Shown here: positions 35,714 to 44,195 of the stretch, piece after piece
How positions within the stretch are numbered: the first letter of the stretch is position 1
Layout: every line of letters starts with the position of its first letter
NCBI RefSeq assembly: GCF_021653975.1
Contig: NZ_JAJKFK010000001.1
Span: 496,001-560,000, forward strand
DNA from: Amycolatopsis sp. GM8
GTDB taxonomy: Bacteria > Actinomycetota > Actinomycetes > Mycobacteriales > Pseudonocardiaceae
Length of the DNA: 64,000 nt
Reading direction: 5' to 3'
Program-made: the position numbers and the translations under genes
Notes under the pieces: generated by a model
What the model saw: the letters and a program-made list of their open reading frames with translations, nothing else
Database searches by the model: none
What the model was told of the DNA's origin: nothing

Positions 35714-36774
35714 CCGGCGAGCAGCTCCGCCATGATCTCCGCGACCGGGCGGATCCGGTCGACGCGCCCGATGATCTGCCCGGCGGGCATCGACACGAGA
35801 CCGGGATCGTTCGCCTCGTGCAGCCGGTTGTGCGCGTGCGAGACGAGCAGGTTCTGCAACGGCATCGGCAGCGGTTTCGGCGCTCCGGGCGCCTCCCAGG
35901 CTTCCGTCCAGCGGGTCTTGAGCAGCCGCGCGGGCTTACCGGTGTAGATGCGGGTGCGGACGGTGTCCGAGGACGTTGCCGCGACCAGCGCGCTCTGCAT
36001 CGCCTCCGAACTCGGCATCGTCCGCAGGTACTCCTCGGTGGCGAGCCAGAGCGAACCCATCCACACCCCGGACGCGCCGAGCGCGAGCGCGGCGGCCATC
36101 TGCCGCCCGGACCCGATGCCGCCCGCGGCGAGCACCGGGACGTCGACCGCGTCGGCGATCTCCGGCAGCAGCACCATGGACGCGATCTCGCCGGTGTGCC
36201 CGCCCGCCTCATACCCTTGCGCCACAACGAAATCGACCCCGTTGTCGACATGTCGCCGGGCGTGCTCGGCTTTGCCTGCGAGCGCCGCGACCGGCACGCC
36301 GTGGGCGTGCGCCTGCTCGATCACGTCGATCGGCGGTGAGCCCAGGGCGTTGGCGATCAGCTTGATCGGATGCTTGAGTGCGACCTCGACGTGCGAGCGG
36401 GCGACCGAGTGCAGCCAGCCGAGCACCCCGGCCCGTTCCTCGGTGTCCCCGGGCAGCTCGGGCACGCCCAGCTCGCGCAGCGTGCGCTCCACGAAAGCCT
36501 TGTGCTCCTCGGGGATCAGCTTGTCGAGGTCGAGCTGGGTGCCCTCGGTGGGGATCTTCGCGGGCATCACGATGTCGACCCCGTACGGTTTGCCGCCAGT
36601 GTTCGCGTCCATCCAGTCGAGCACGGCGTCGAGTTCGGCGGCGTCGTTGAACCGGACGCACCCCAGCACGCCGAGCCCGCCCGCCTTGCTGATCGCGGCG
36701 GCGACGTGCTCGGACGGTGTGAAGCCGATGATCGGGTGCTCGATGCCGAGCCTCTCGCACAGCTCGGTGCGCAT
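35674..36774 (-). CDS. Nitronate monooxygenase / 2-nitropropane dioxygenase-like flavoprotein
   Basis: A 366-residue FMN TIM-barrel: RLGIEHPIIGF at the start, AISKAGGLGVLGCVRF, then VVAQGYEAGGHTGEI and VPVLAAGGIGSGRQMAAALALGASGVWMGS that bind FMN and phosphate. In sterol degraders relatives act as enoyl-CoA reductases or dehydrogenases of ring intermediates, so the nitronate name may not describe its role here. The FadD19 stop TAG sits just before its AGGAGG site, so it is downstream of fadD19 in one operon. Confidence 0.82.
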   Translation of the reverse strand: MRTELCERLGIEHPIIGFTPSEHVAAAISKAGGLGVLGCVRFNDAAELDAVLDWMDANTGGKPYGVDIVMPAKIPTEGTQLDLDKLIPEEHKAFVERTLRELGVPELPGDTEERAGVLGWLHSVARSHVEVALKHPIKLIANALGSPPIDVIEQAHAHGVPVAALAGKAEHARRHVDNGVDFVVAQGYEAGGHTGEIASMVLLPEIADAVDVPVLAAGGIGSGRQMAAALALGASGVWMGSLWLATEEYLRTMPSSEAMQSALVAATSSDTVRTRIYTGKPARLLKTRWTEAWEAPGAPKPLPMPLQNLLVSHAHNRLHEANDPGLVSMPAGQIIGRVDRIRPVAEIMAELLAGYEEALERLEKTR

Positions 36775-36782
36775 GAATCCTC

Positions 36783-38378
36783 CTACTGGGCGGGCTGGTG
36801 TTCGGCCGCGTAGCGCTGGGCCCACGGGTAGTCGGGTTTACCGCTGGGCAGCCGGCCGATCCGGTCGGTGAACCAGATCGTGCGCGGCACCTTGTAGCCC
36901 GCGATCTCCAGCCGCACATGCGCGTCGATCCCGGCGAGGTCGGGTTCCTGACCGGGCCTGGTCTCCACGATCGCGGCGACGCGCTGCCCGAGGCGCTCGT
37001 CCGGCACGCCGATGACCAGCGCGTCGAACACGCCGGGGTGCGATTTCAGCGCGCCCTCGACCTCTTCCGGGAACACCTTCTCGCCGCCGGTGTTGACGCA
37101 CTGCGAGCCGCGACCCAGCAATGTGACCGTGCCGTCCTCCTCGTAGCGCGCGTAGTCGCCGGGGATGACGTAGCGGGCGCCGTCGATCTCGGCGAAGATC
37201 TTCTCCGTCTTCGCCGGGTCCTTGTAGTAGCCGATCGGCACGTGCCCGCGCCGCGCTATCCGGCCGGTGGCGCCGGGTTCCTTGGGTACCAAACGGTTTT
37301 CGTCGTCGATCAGCACGGCGTCCTTGCCGAAGTTCACCCGCGGCCCGGCCGAGTGGTCGGCGTCCTTGGCGAACATGCCCATGCCGGTGAAACCGCTTTC
37401 GGTGGAGCCGATCGCATCGGTCAGCACGACGTTCGGGAAGGCTTCCAGGTATTGCTGCTTGACCGACTGGGAGAACAGCGCGGCATGGCTCGACACCGCC
37501 ACGAGTGACGATGCGTCGTACCCGCCGCGGTAGTAGGCCTCGATGAGTGGGCGGGCCATCGCGTCACCGACGATCGTGAGCACATGCACCTTGTGCTCAG
37601 CCACGCGCCGCCAGATCTCGTCCGCGTCGAACTGCGGCACGAACACCACCGTGCCGCCGCCGAACAGGGCGCCGAACGCGGCCCACTGCGCGGCGCCGTG
37701 GATCAGCGGCGCCGCCGGCAACCGGACCATGCCGAAGTTCTTGCCGTTCTCGGCGAGCGTCCACTCGTCCGGGACGTACTCGCCGGTGACGAAGTCGATC
37801 CCGCCGCCGAGCGCGCGCCAGACGTCCTCGTGGCGCCACACCACGCCTTTCGGGTAGCCCGTGGTGCCACCGGTGTAAAGCATGTAGATGTCGTCGGAGC
37901 TGCGCTCGCCGAAGTCGCGCTCATCGGACTGGCCGGCCAGCGCGGTTTCGTATTCGGTGCCCTCGAATGGTGAGTCGCTGCCGTCTTCGACGACTAAAAC
38001 GTGTTTCAGTTTCGGCGCATCCGGCAGCACGTCGGCGACCTTGTCGGCGTAGCGCCGCTCGTGCACCAGCGCGACGAGGTCCGCGTTGGTGAACAAGTAC
38101 TTGAGCTCACCCTGCACGTAGCGGTAGTTGACGTTGATCGCGATGGCGCGCACCTTGTACGCCGCGTACATCGCCTCGATCATTTCGATCGAGTTCCGGG
38201 AGTACACGCCGACGTGATCCCCCTTGCCGACCCCCTGGGCGGCGAGGTGGTGGGCGAGCCGGTTGGCACGGCGGTCCAGTTCCGCGTACGTGACCTGGCG
38301 GTCGCCGCACACGACCGCGGGGCGATCCGGCACGGCGTCGACGGCGTGCTCGAGCAGATCCGCGATGTTGTAAGCCAC
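36783..38378 (-). CDS. fadD19: Steroid side-chain acyl-CoA synthetase FadD19
   Basis: A 531-residue adenylate-forming ligase that makes CoA thioesters of sterol side-chain acids. AMP-binding motif [36 protein letters not shown] and a C-terminal GKPDYPWAQ. It matches mycobacterial FadD19 almost throughout as I recall that sequence (for example MEHAxDAVPDR near the start and [18 protein letters not shown]). GTG 38378 fits the family start; the frame from 38396 would begin inside the KstR site. FadD19 is needed for C-24-branched sterol side chains in rhodococci. Confidence 0.92.
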   Translation of the reverse strand: MAYNIADLLEHAVDAVPDRPAVVCGDRQVTYAELDRRANRLAHHLAAQGVGKGDHVGVYSRNSIEMIEAMYAAYKVRAIAINVNYRYVQGELKYLFTNADLVALVHERRYADKVADVLPDAPKLKHVLVVEDGSDSPFEGTEYETALAGQSDERDFGERSSDDIYMLYTGGTTGYPKGVVWRHEDVWRALGGGIDFVTGEYVPDEWTLAENGKNFGMVRLPAAPLIHGAAQWAAFGALFGGGTVVFVPQFDADEIWRRVAEHKVHVLTIVGDAMARPLIEAYYRGGYDASSLVAVSSHAALFSQSVKQQYLEAFPNVVLTDAIGSTESGFTGMGMFAKDADHSAGPRVNFGKDAVLIDDENRLVPKEPGATGRIARRGHVPIGYYKDPAKTEKIFAEIDGARYVIPGDYARYEEDGTVTLLGRGSQCVNTGGEKVFPEEVEGALKSHPGVFDALVIGVPDERLGQRVAAIVETRPGQEPDLAGIDAHVRLEIAGYKVPRTIWFTDRIGRLPSGKPDYPWAQRYAAEHQPAQ

Positions 38379-38388
38379 GAAGCCAAAG

Positions 38389-38402
38389 TAGAACATGTTA
38401 TT
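38389..38402. promoter_or_regulatory. KstR operator candidate between fadD19 and echA19
   Basis: TAGAACATGTTATT matches T-N2-AAC-N2-GTT-N2-A except for the last base. It lies 11 bp upstream of fadD19 GTG 38378 and 30 bp upstream of echA19, so it can control both. Confidence 0.65.
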
Positions 38403-38431
38403 GTTTTGGGCAATGGCCCGTGGAGGTGCGA

Positions 38432-39220
38432 ATGGCTGAGCCGCATGCCCTGATAGAACAACGAGGGCACACGCTCGTGGTGACGATGAACAGGCCCGAG
38501 GCGAAGAACGCGATCACCGGCGAGATGATGTCGATCATGGTGGAGGCCTGGGACAGGGTCGACAACGATGGGTCGATCCGGTCCTGCGTGCTCACCGGTG
38601 CGGGTGGCGCGTTCTGCGCGGGTGCCGACCTGAAGTCCATGGCCCGCAACTCCCCCGCCGACTCGTACGAGCGCGGAACGTTCGACCCGGGCCGCATCGA
38701 AGGCCTGTTGAAGGGCCGCCGCCTGACGAAGCCGCTGATCGCCGCCGTCGAAGGCCCCGCGATTGCCGGTGGGACCGAGATCCTGCAGGGTACGGACATC
38801 CGGATCGCCGGGGAGAGCGCCCGGTTCGGGGTGTCCGAGGCCCGCTGGGGCCTTTTCCCGATGGGCGGTTCGGCTGTGCGGTTGCCACGGCAGATCCCCT
38901 ACACCGTTGCCGCCGAGATCCTGTTGACCGGACGGCACATCACGGCCGCCGAGGCGAAGGAGATCGGGCTCATCGGACATGTCGTGCCGGATGGGACGGC
39001 GCTTACCCGGGCGCTGGAGATCGCCTCGCAGATCGCGGAGAACGGTCCCCTCGCGGTGCAGGCGATCCTGCGGACCATCCGGGACACCGAGGGGTTGCAC
39101 GAGGAAGAGGCGTTCAAGCTGGAGGCGCAGTACGGGTTGAAGGTCTTTCAGTCGGCTGATGCCAAGGAAGGGCCCCGGGCCTTTGCGGAGAAGCGGAAGC
39201 CTCGGTTCGAGGGTGCTTAG
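38432..39220 (+). CDS. echA19: Enoyl-CoA hydratase EchA19
   Basis: A 262-residue crotonase that hydrates the enoyl-CoA of sterol side chains. [13 protein letters not shown], the oxyanion loop [15 protein letters not shown] and [27 protein letters not shown] are seen, as is [16 protein letters not shown]. The similarity to mycobacterial EchA19 extends through most of the protein. ATG 38432 follows GGAGGTG. It is divergent from fadD19, sharing the KstR site. Confidence 0.92.
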   Translation: MAEPHALIEQRGHTLVVTMNRPEAKNAITGEMMSIMVEAWDRVDNDGSIRSCVLTGAGGAFCAGADLKSMARNSPADSYERGTFDPGRIEGLLKGRRLTKPLIAAVEGPAIAGGTEILQGTDIRIAGESARFGVSEARWGLFPMGGSAVRLPRQIPYTVAAEILLTGRHITAAEAKEIGLIGHVVPDGTALTRALEIASQIAENGPLAVQAILRTIRDTEGLHEEEAFKLEAQYGLKVFQSADAKEGPRAFAEKRKPRFEGA

Positions 39221-39335
39221 GTTTTAAAGATGTCCTCGCCGGACGGGCTGGCTCCAGGATGAGGGGGCCCAGGGGATCTTGCGTTGGGTGGGTGGTCGGG
39301 GTGGGTTGTCAAGACAAAGCCGCACCACCACTACC

Positions 39336-40904
39336 TCAAATCGAGCGTTCCCGGCCCGCCCAGTAAGGGTCTCGCAGCTTTCGCTTGTACAACTTCCCGT
39401 TCGGGTCCCGCGGCAGTTCATCCACATAATCAACCGACTTGGGGAGTTTGAACTTTGCCAGCCGTTCGCGGGCGTATTCAAGCAGCTCCGCCGTCAACTC
39501 GTCACTAGGCGACACGCCATCGGCCGGTTGGACGACCGCCTTGATCTCCTCGCCCCAGTCCTCGTGTGGCACGCCGAAAACCGCGATGTCCGCGACCTTC
39601 GGGTGCATCACCAGTTCGTTTTCGATCTCGGCCGGATAGATGTTCACCCCGCCCGAGATGATCATGTCGTTCTTACGGTCGTGCAAGAACAAGTATCCAT
39701 CCTCATCAAGGTAACCGACATCCCCCAGCGTGAACAGATCCCCGTGCCGCGCCTTTTCGGTTTTCGCCTTGTCCTTGTGGTACTCGAAGGTCGAGGTGCC
39801 CATTTTCATGTAAACCGCACCAGGCTGGTTCGGCGGCAGCTCGTTCCCGTCATCATCGAGAATCTTCACCGTCGAACCCGGCCACGGTAACCCGACCGAA
39901 CCCGGTTTACGGAGCCATTCTTGACCACTGATGACGGTCCCACCGCCCTCGGTCGCGGCGTAATAGTCCGTCACGACCGGGCCCCACCATTCGAGCATCC
40001 GGCGCTTCACCTCAGGCGGACAAGGCGCCGCACCGTGAATCATGTTCCGCAGCGACGAAAGATCGTAGGCACCGCGCACGTCATCCGGCAGCGCCAGCAG
40101 GCGGCGGAACTGCGTCGGCACCATGTGGCTGTGCGTCACCCGGTACCGCTCGATCAGGCGCAGCATCTCCTCCGGGTCCCACCGGTCCATGAGTACCGCG
40201 GTGTGCCCGAGCTGGATCGAGATGACCACGAAGTTCAGCACCGCCGTGTGGTAGAGCGGCGAACCGCACAGGTGCACGTGATCGTCGAACGGTTTCAGCC
40301 CGAAGATGCCGAAGAACCAGCTCGACGCACCCGGCACGTCATCCGGATCGGTGCCGGTCAGCGGACGGCGGACACCCTTCGGCCGGCCGGTCGTGCCCGA
40401 CGTGTACAGCATCGGCGAACCGCTCGTGCGCCGCGCCGGGCGGCCCTCGCCACCAGCGCCGAGGTCGCTCACCGGGCGGAAGCCGTCGATCCGCCCGACC
40501 GCGAACCGGCCCTCCGCAGACAGTCCCGCCTCGTCCGAGGCGATCACGGCGGTCTCGGCGAACCGCTCGTGTGCCAGGAACGCTTTGGCCCCGCTGTCCG
40601 ACACGATGTAGGCGATCTCGTGCCCGGTCAGGTGCCAGTTGGCCATCACCACGTACAGCCCGGACTGGATCGCGGCGAAGTAGGCGGCGATCAGCTCGTG
40701 GCTGTTCGGCTGCAGGACCACGATCGCGTCCCCGGTCTCCAGCCCCAGCTCCCGCAGCCCCCGCGCGTAGGCATTCGCCTTGTCCACGAGCGCGCCGTAG
40801 CTGATCTCGGTGCCGTCCGGGTCGATCACCGCGGTCCGGCCGGGCTCGACCGCCGCGATGCTCCACAGACCGGTCGTGATGCGCGTGTCCGCCGAGGTCG
40901 TCAT
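39336..40904 (-). CDS. Acyl-CoA synthetase (FadD family), probably sterol-linked
   Basis: A 522-residue ligase. The AMP-binding motif is MLYTSGTTGRPKGVRRP, with YAATEGGGTVISGQEW, GDVGYLDEDGYLFLHDRKND and the A10 lysine region PRDPNGKLYKRKLRD. It is quite different from the FadD19 in this window. A perfect KstR pattern 11 bp before its start puts it in the sterol regulon. The exact substrate, such as a C-22 or C-24 acid, is not known. Confidence 0.85.
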   Translation of the reverse strand: MTTSADTRITTGLWSIAAVEPGRTAVIDPDGTEISYGALVDKANAYARGLRELGLETGDAIVVLQPNSHELIAAYFAAIQSGLYVVMANWHLTGHEIAYIVSDSGAKAFLAHERFAETAVIASDEAGLSAEGRFAVGRIDGFRPVSDLGAGGEGRPARRTSGSPMLYTSGTTGRPKGVRRPLTGTDPDDVPGASSWFFGIFGLKPFDDHVHLCGSPLYHTAVLNFVVISIQLGHTAVLMDRWDPEEMLRLIERYRVTHSHMVPTQFRRLLALPDDVRGAYDLSSLRNMIHGAAPCPPEVKRRMLEWWGPVVTDYYAATEGGGTVISGQEWLRKPGSVGLPWPGSTVKILDDDGNELPPNQPGAVYMKMGTSTFEYHKDKAKTEKARHGDLFTLGDVGYLDEDGYLFLHDRKNDMIISGGVNIYPAEIENELVMHPKVADIAVFGVPHEDWGEEIKAVVQPADGVSPSDELTAELLEYARERLAKFKLPKSVDYVDELPRDPNGKLYKRKLRDPYWAGRERSI

Positions 40905-40915
40905 GGGCTCGAATC

Positions 40916-40929
40916 TAGAACCTGTTCCA
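40916..40929. promoter_or_regulatory. KstR operator candidate upstream of the acyl-CoA synthetase
   Basis: TAGAACCTGTTCCA matches the KstR pattern at every fixed position. It sits 11 bp before the ligase start and 54 bp before the DUF35 gene. Confidence 0.75.
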
Positions 40930-40960
40930 CCTGCGGGCAAGTGCGCCTTGCCGCTATTTC

Positions 40961-40974
40961 GAGAACGTGTTTCA
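40961..40974. promoter_or_regulatory. KstR operator candidate upstream of the DUF35 gene
   Basis: GAGAACGTGTTTCA matches the pattern except for the first base. It sits nine bases before GTG 40984; together with the site at 40916 it makes a double site in the divergent promoter. Confidence 0.65.
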
Positions 40975-40983
40975 CTTCTGATC

Positions 40984-41955
40984 GTGAGTACAGTGCTGTC
41001 AGCTCCGCTCGAGGTCGGGTTCGACTACACGCGTTCGCTCGGGCCGGTGCTCGGGCGCTTCGTCAACGGGTTGCGTGAACGCCGCATCGAAGGCGTGCGT
41101 GGCGCCGACGGCCGCGTGCACGTCCCGCCCGTCGAATATGACCCAGTGACCGCCGCCCCGTTGACCGAGTTCGTCCCGGTGGCCGACGAGGGGACCGTCG
41201 TCTCGTGGTCGTGGATGAGCGAACCCCTGGAGGGACAACCACTTTCCCGCCCGTTCGCGTGGGCACTGATCAAACTGGACGGTGCGGACACGCCGATGCT
41301 GCACGCGGTCGACGCCGGCTCCCCCGGCCAGATCCACAGTGGACTGCGCGTCCGCGTCCGGTGGGCCGACGAGCTGGTCGGGCACATCCGTGACATCGCG
41401 TACTTCGTGCCCGTCGGCGCACCCGACGGCATCGCGCCCGAGCCACCGCCCGTCGCGAAACGCGAGGAAGGCGCGCCGGTCAGCATCGTGATCACGCCGG
41501 TGCACCTGCACTACCAGCACTCGGCGTCGCCCGAAGAAAGCCGGTACCTCAAGGGCCTCGCCGACGGCAAGCTGATCGGCCAGCGCTGCCCGGCGTGCGA
41601 GAAGGTCTACATCCCGCCGCGTGGCGCGTGCCCGGTGGACGGCGTGCCGACCGCGGAGGAGATCGAACTGCCCGACACCGGCATCGTGACCACGTTCTGC
41701 ATCGTCAACGTGCCTTTCCTCGGCCAGCGCATCAAACCGCCGTACGTCGCCGCGTACATCCTGCTCGACGGCGCCGACATCGCGTTCCTGCACCTGGTGC
41801 TCGGCTGCGAGGCGTCCGAGGTCCGGATGGGCATGCGGGTGCGCGCCGCGTGGAAACCGCGCGAGGACTGGTGGACGAGCCTGGAGAACATCGACCATTT
41901 CGAACCGACCGGCGAACCGGACGCGCCGTACGAGTCCTTCGCCCACCACCTGTGA
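40984..41955 (+). CDS. Zn-ribbon/OB-fold (DUF35) protein, two OB domains, Rv3521-like
   Basis: A 323-residue soluble protein. The C-terminal half (from about 175) is a standard DUF35: KGLADGKLIGQRCPACEKVYIPPRGACPVDG, then an OB fold with VTTFCIVNVPFLGQRI and a closing VRMGMRVRAAWKP. The N-terminal half contains a second OB-like copy (SWSWMSEPLEGQPLSRPFAWALIKLDGADTPMLHAVD). The zinc ribbon has CPAC and one more Cys in CPVD, so a fourth Cys ligand is missing. DUF35 proteins partner steroid aldolases and thiolases; it precedes ltp4-ltp3 as in mycobacteria. Confidence 0.85.
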   Translation: MSTVLSAPLEVGFDYTRSLGPVLGRFVNGLRERRIEGVRGADGRVHVPPVEYDPVTAAPLTEFVPVADEGTVVSWSWMSEPLEGQPLSRPFAWALIKLDGADTPMLHAVDAGSPGQIHSGLRVRVRWADELVGHIRDIAYFVPVGAPDGIAPEPPPVAKREEGAPVSIVITPVHLHYQHSASPEESRYLKGLADGKLIGQRCPACEKVYIPPRGACPVDGVPTAEEIELPDTGIVTTFCIVNVPFLGQRIKPPYVAAYILLDGADIAFLHLVLGCEASEVRMGMRVRAAWKPREDWWTSLENIDHFEPTGEPDAPYESFAHHL

Positions 41956-41966
41956 GGGGTGCTCCG

Positions 41967-42983
41967 ATGTCAGATGTCGCCGTGGTCGGGTTCGCGCAGG
42001 CACCCAACGTCCGCCGCACCGAGGGCACCACGAACGGCGTGGAGATGCTGGTGCCCATCTTCGCCGAGGTCTTCGAGCAGACCGGGTTGTCCAAAAAGGA
42101 CATCGGGTTCTGGTGCTCCGGCTCGTCGGACTACCTCGCGGGCCGGGCGTTCTCGTTCATCTCGGCGGTGGACGCGACCGGCGCGTTCCCGCCGATCCAC
42201 GAGTCCCATGTCGAGATGGACGCCGCCTGGGCGCTGTACGAGGCCTGGCTGAAGATCCGGATGGGCGAGGTCGACACCGCGCTGGTCTACGGGTTCGGCA
42301 AGTCCTCGGCCGGGCAGCTGCGCCGCGTGCTGGCCCTGCAGCTCGACCCGTACCTGGTCGCCCCGCTGTGGCCGGACTCGGTCAGCATCGCCGCGATCCA
42401 GGCGCGGCTCGGCCTGGATTCCGGCCTGTGGAGCGAAAAGGACCTCGCGGAGGTCGCCGCGCGCAACCGCGGAGTGGACGTCGAGGGTCTGCTCGACGCC
42501 CAGTATCTCGCGGATCCGTTGCGCGCACACGATGTCGCGCCGATCACCGACGGCGCCGCCGTGATCATCCTGGCGTCCGCCGAGCGGGCCAAGGAGTTCG
42601 CCGCGCGGCCCGCGTTGATCACGGGGATCGAGCACCGGGTCGACACGCCGGTCCTCGGCGCCCGCGACCTCACCCGTGCCCTGTCGGCGGAAGCGGCCGC
42701 GCGGGCGGCCGGCGCGGACGGCGTCGAGGTCGCGGAACTGCACGCGCCGTTCACGCACCAGGAGCTGATCCTGCGCTCGGCGCTCGGACTCGGCGACCAG
42801 GTGCGGGTGAACCCGTCGGGCGGCGCGCTGGCCGCGAACCCGATGTTCGCGGCGGGGCTGGCCCGGATCGGCGAGGCCGCGAGGGAGATCTTCGCCGGGC
42901 ACGCCAATCGGGTGCTCGCCCACGCGACGAGTGGGCCGGCGCTGCAACAGAACCTCGTCGCGGTCATGGAAGGACTCGACTGA
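41967..42983 (+). CDS. ltp4: Thiolase-fold lipid-transfer-protein-like enzyme Ltp4
   Basis: A 338-residue SCPx-like thiolase-fold protein: VAVVGFAQAPNVRRTEGTT, WCSGSSDYLAGRAFSF and the C-terminal NPSGGALAANPMFAAGLARIGEAAREIF. It is followed with zero gap by ltp3. The Ltp3/Ltp4 pair is needed for removing C-24-branched sterol side chains by an aldol-type cleavage; catalytic roles are inferred from the family. Corresponds to Rv3522 in order. Confidence 0.88.
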   Translation: MSDVAVVGFAQAPNVRRTEGTTNGVEMLVPIFAEVFEQTGLSKKDIGFWCSGSSDYLAGRAFSFISAVDATGAFPPIHESHVEMDAAWALYEAWLKIRMGEVDTALVYGFGKSSAGQLRRVLALQLDPYLVAPLWPDSVSIAAIQARLGLDSGLWSEKDLAEVAARNRGVDVEGLLDAQYLADPLRAHDVAPITDGAAVIILASAERAKEFAARPALITGIEHRVDTPVLGARDLTRALSAEAAARAAGADGVEVAELHAPFTHQELILRSALGLGDQVRVNPSGGALAANPMFAAGLARIGEAAREIFAGHANRVLAHATSGPALQQNLVAVMEGLD

Positions 42984-44144
42984 ATGGGCAAGCAACTCGC
43001 CGCGGTGCTCGGCACCGGGCAGACCCACCACCGGGCCAAGCGGACCGACGTGTCGATGCCCGGCCTGCTGCGCGAGGCGATCGACCGCGCGATGGAGGAC
43101 GCTCGCGTCGAGTGGCCGGACATCGACGCGGTGGTGGTCGGCAAGGCACCCGACCTGTTCGAGGGCGTCATGATGCCGGAGCTGTTCCTCGCCGATTCCC
43201 TTGGCGCGACGGGGAAACCGTTGCTGCGCGTGCATACCGCCGGTTCCGTCGGGGGATCGACGGCGCTCGTCGCGGCATCGCTCGTGCAGGCCGGGGTGCA
43301 CCGCCGGGTGCTGACGGTCGCGTACGAGAAGCAGTCGGAGTCGAACGCGATGTGGGCGCTGTCGATCATGCCCCCGTTCCAGATGCCGGTCGGCGCCGGC
43401 GCGGGCGGGTACTTCGCGCCGCACGTGCGCTCGTACATCCGCCGTTCCGGGGCGCCGGACCACATCGGCGCGATCGTGGCGGCGAAGGACCGGCGCAACG
43501 GCGCGCTGAACCCGTTCGCGCACCTCAAGCAGAGCGATATCACGGTCGAGTCGGTGCAGGCGTCACAGATGCTGTGGGACCCGATCCGGTACGACGAGAC
43601 CTGTCCGTCCTCGGACGGGGCGTGCGCGATGGTGATCGGCGACGAGGCCGCGGGCGACGCCGTTTCCGGTGGTGCGGGGTGGATCCACGCGACGGCGATG
43701 CGCACCGAGCCGACCACGTTCTCAGGCCGCGACCAGGTGAACCCGCAGGCGGGCCGCGACGCGGCGGCGGCGCTCTGGCGCGAGGCCGGGATCACCGACC
43801 CACTGTCGCAAGTGGACACTGCGGAGATCTACGTGCCGTTCTCGTGGTTCGAGCCGATGTGGCTGGAGAACCTCGGTTTCATGCCCGAGGGCGAGGGGTG
43901 GAAGCTGACCGAAGCGGGTGAGACGGCACTGGGCGGACGGCTGCCGATCAACGCGTCCGGCGGCGTCCTGTCGTCGAATCCCATTGGCGCGTCAGGGATG
44001 CTGCGGTTCTCGGAGGCGGCGAAGCAGGTGATGGGCCGCGCTGGCGACTACCAGGTCGACGGCGCCCGCATCGCACTCGGGCACGCGTACGGCGGCGGTT
44101 CCCAGTACTTCTCGATGTGGGTAGTCGGTTCTTCGAAGCCGTAA
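42984..44144 (+). CDS. ltp3: Thiolase-fold lipid-transfer-protein-like enzyme Ltp3
   Basis: A 386-residue relative of Ltp4: LRVHTAGSVGGSTALVAAS where true thiolases carry the nucleophile Cys, INASGGVLSSNPIGASGMLRFSEAA and GHAYGGGSQYFSMW at the C terminus, in place of the usual GHPxG. The lack of the thiolase Cys agrees with an aldolase-type role. ATG directly follows the ltp4 stop (TGAATG). A strong terminator comes right after. Confidence 0.88.
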   Translation: MGKQLAAVLGTGQTHHRAKRTDVSMPGLLREAIDRAMEDARVEWPDIDAVVVGKAPDLFEGVMMPELFLADSLGATGKPLLRVHTAGSVGGSTALVAASLVQAGVHRRVLTVAYEKQSESNAMWALSIMPPFQMPVGAGAGGYFAPHVRSYIRRSGAPDHIGAIVAAKDRRNGALNPFAHLKQSDITVESVQASQMLWDPIRYDETCPSSDGACAMVIGDEAAGDAVSGGAGWIHATAMRTEPTTFSGRDQVNPQAGRDAAAALWREAGITDPLSQVDTAEIYVPFSWFEPMWLENLGFMPEGEGWKLTEAGETALGGRLPINASGGVLSSNPIGASGMLRFSEAAKQVMGRAGDYQVDGARIALGHAYGGGSQYFSMWVVGSSKP

Positions 44145-44150
44145 GACAAA

Positions 44151-44185
44151 AGGAGCCCTCCCCAGCCGGGGAGGGCTCCTTTTTC
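44151..44185. terminator. Rho-independent terminator between ltp3 and cyp125
   Basis: A perfect 13-bp stem (44151-44163 with 44168-44180) and 4-base loop are followed by TTTT; AAA precedes it, so it can also end the convergent cyp125 transcript. It is 6 bp past the ltp3 stop. Confidence 0.93.
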
Positions 44186-44195
44186 GGCGTCCGGT

